NCBI GenBank assembly: GCA_003170375.1
Contig: PMZN01000108.1
Coordinates: forward strand, 1-5,718
Length of the DNA: 5,718 nt
Source of the DNA: Acidimicrobiaceae bacterium
GTDB taxonomy: Bacteria; Actinomycetota; Acidimicrobiia; Acidimicrobiales; Bog-793
Direction: 5' to 3'
Positions 5,455-5,718 of the stretch are shown piece by piece. The position numbers and the translations under genes are program-made. A model generated the notes under the pieces. The model was not told the origin of the DNA and ran no database searches. It was given only the letters and a program-made list of their open reading frames with translations. Positions within the stretch are counted from its first letter, which is position 1. Each line of letters opens with the position of its first letter.

Positions 5455-5718
5455 CTAGTCAGCTCGCCGAGGAACCGGAATCTCCAGGCGGACAACTGTG
5501 CCGCCGTCGGTCTCCATCTTGATCGTGCCGCCTAGCTGACTTCGGACGAGATCGCGGACGATCGACAACCCGAGACTGCGAGTGCGGTCTATGTCGAATC
5601 CCTCGGGCAACCCACATCCGTTGTCCCGCACCACGACCTGCAACGCGTCGGGCTGCTCGTCAAGCACGAGATCGACGCGTGCGCCGATTCCAGATGTCGC
5701 CCGCCGACCGCCCGGCGC
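5455..5718 (-). CDS. pdtaS: PdtaS-like sensor histidine kinase, C-terminal part of the ATPase domain
   Basis: The last 87 residues of a kinase whose N-terminal part lies beyond the right edge; the frame is open to the last base. It shows the end of an HATPase_c domain: DNGCGLPEGF (the G1 box, about 36-45), SLGLSIVRDLV (the G2 box, about 52-62), then GGTIKMETDGGTVVRLEIP and a short end RRAD. The G1 spacing and the LGLSIVRDLV block fit the HisKA_2 kinases exemplified by PdtaS, which phosphorylates the ANTAR antiterminator PdtaR. Convergence with a WhiB1-like gene repeats the M. tuberculosis order Rv3219 / Rv3220c. The sensor domains and phospho-acceptor His are not in the window. The kinase call is firm; PdtaS rests on motif style and synteny. 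Confidence 0.85.
   Translation of the reverse strand, partial: APGGRRATSGIGARVDLVLDEQPDALQVVVRDNGCGLPEGFDIDRTRSLGLSIVRDLVRSQLGGTIKMETDGGTVVRLEIPVPRRAD

Noticed and set aside
1..5718. Defence system, prophage, IS element, CRISPR, tRNA or rRNA
   Set aside because: No transposase or phage-like protein, no repeat array, no cloverleaf with a TTCRANY arm and no rRNA-like stretch was seen. All long frames are accounted for by core genes.

Overview
The window is GC-rich, densely coded bacterial chromosome, almost certainly from an actinobacterium (Actinomycetota). The strongest reason is a WhiB-family Fe-S regulator at the right end, a family essentially confined to that phylum. It lies stop-to-stop against the 3' end of a PdtaS-like histidine kinase. 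This whiB1 / pdtaS arrangement is the one known in Mycobacterium (Rv3219 / Rv3220c). I see no mobile element, CRISPR array, tRNA, rRNA or phage gene. The content is core and housekeeping rather than accessory.

Layout from left to right. (1) Positions 1-625, minus strand: the 5' part of a membrane-anchored protein that resembles the SGNH-hydrolase (DUF459-like) partners of MBOAT enzymes. It starts at TTG, has a long Arg-rich cytosolic tail, and is cut by the window edge. (2) 662-2095, minus: an AlgI-like MBOAT membrane O-acyltransferase, also starting at TTG. These two probably form an operon that O-acylates a cell-surface glycan or lipid. (3) 2096-2308: a spacer with a likely terminator hairpin after etfA and a 20-bp spaced inverted repeat before the MBOAT gene. 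(4) 2309-4084, minus: etfB then etfA, the two subunits of electron transfer flavoprotein, which carries electrons from acyl-CoA and related dehydrogenases to the quinone pool. (5) 4138-4875, minus: a cytosolic glycerophosphodiester phosphodiesterase (GDPD), starting at TTG and placed to be the first gene of a GDPD-etfB-etfA operon. (6) 4876-5148: a divergent regulatory region. (7) 5149-5442, plus: whiB1-like gene. (8) 5455-5718, minus: the C-terminal ATPase domain of a PdtaS-like kinase.

The most interesting part is the regulatory region before whiB. It holds a perfect CRP-type site (TGTGA-N6-TCACA) and a second one with one mismatch. Each is preceded by the same octamer GATGCAAG, and the two composite elements face each other on opposite strands around a good sigma70-type promoter. 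M. tuberculosis whiB1 is known to be controlled by cAMP receptor protein. The window therefore suggests that the CRP-whiB1 link is old, and it adds a paired composite element that I do not know from the literature.

Most genes here start at TTG or GTG, each start being chosen from ribosome-binding-site spacing and conserved N-termini. The annotated starts therefore differ in places from the longest open frames.
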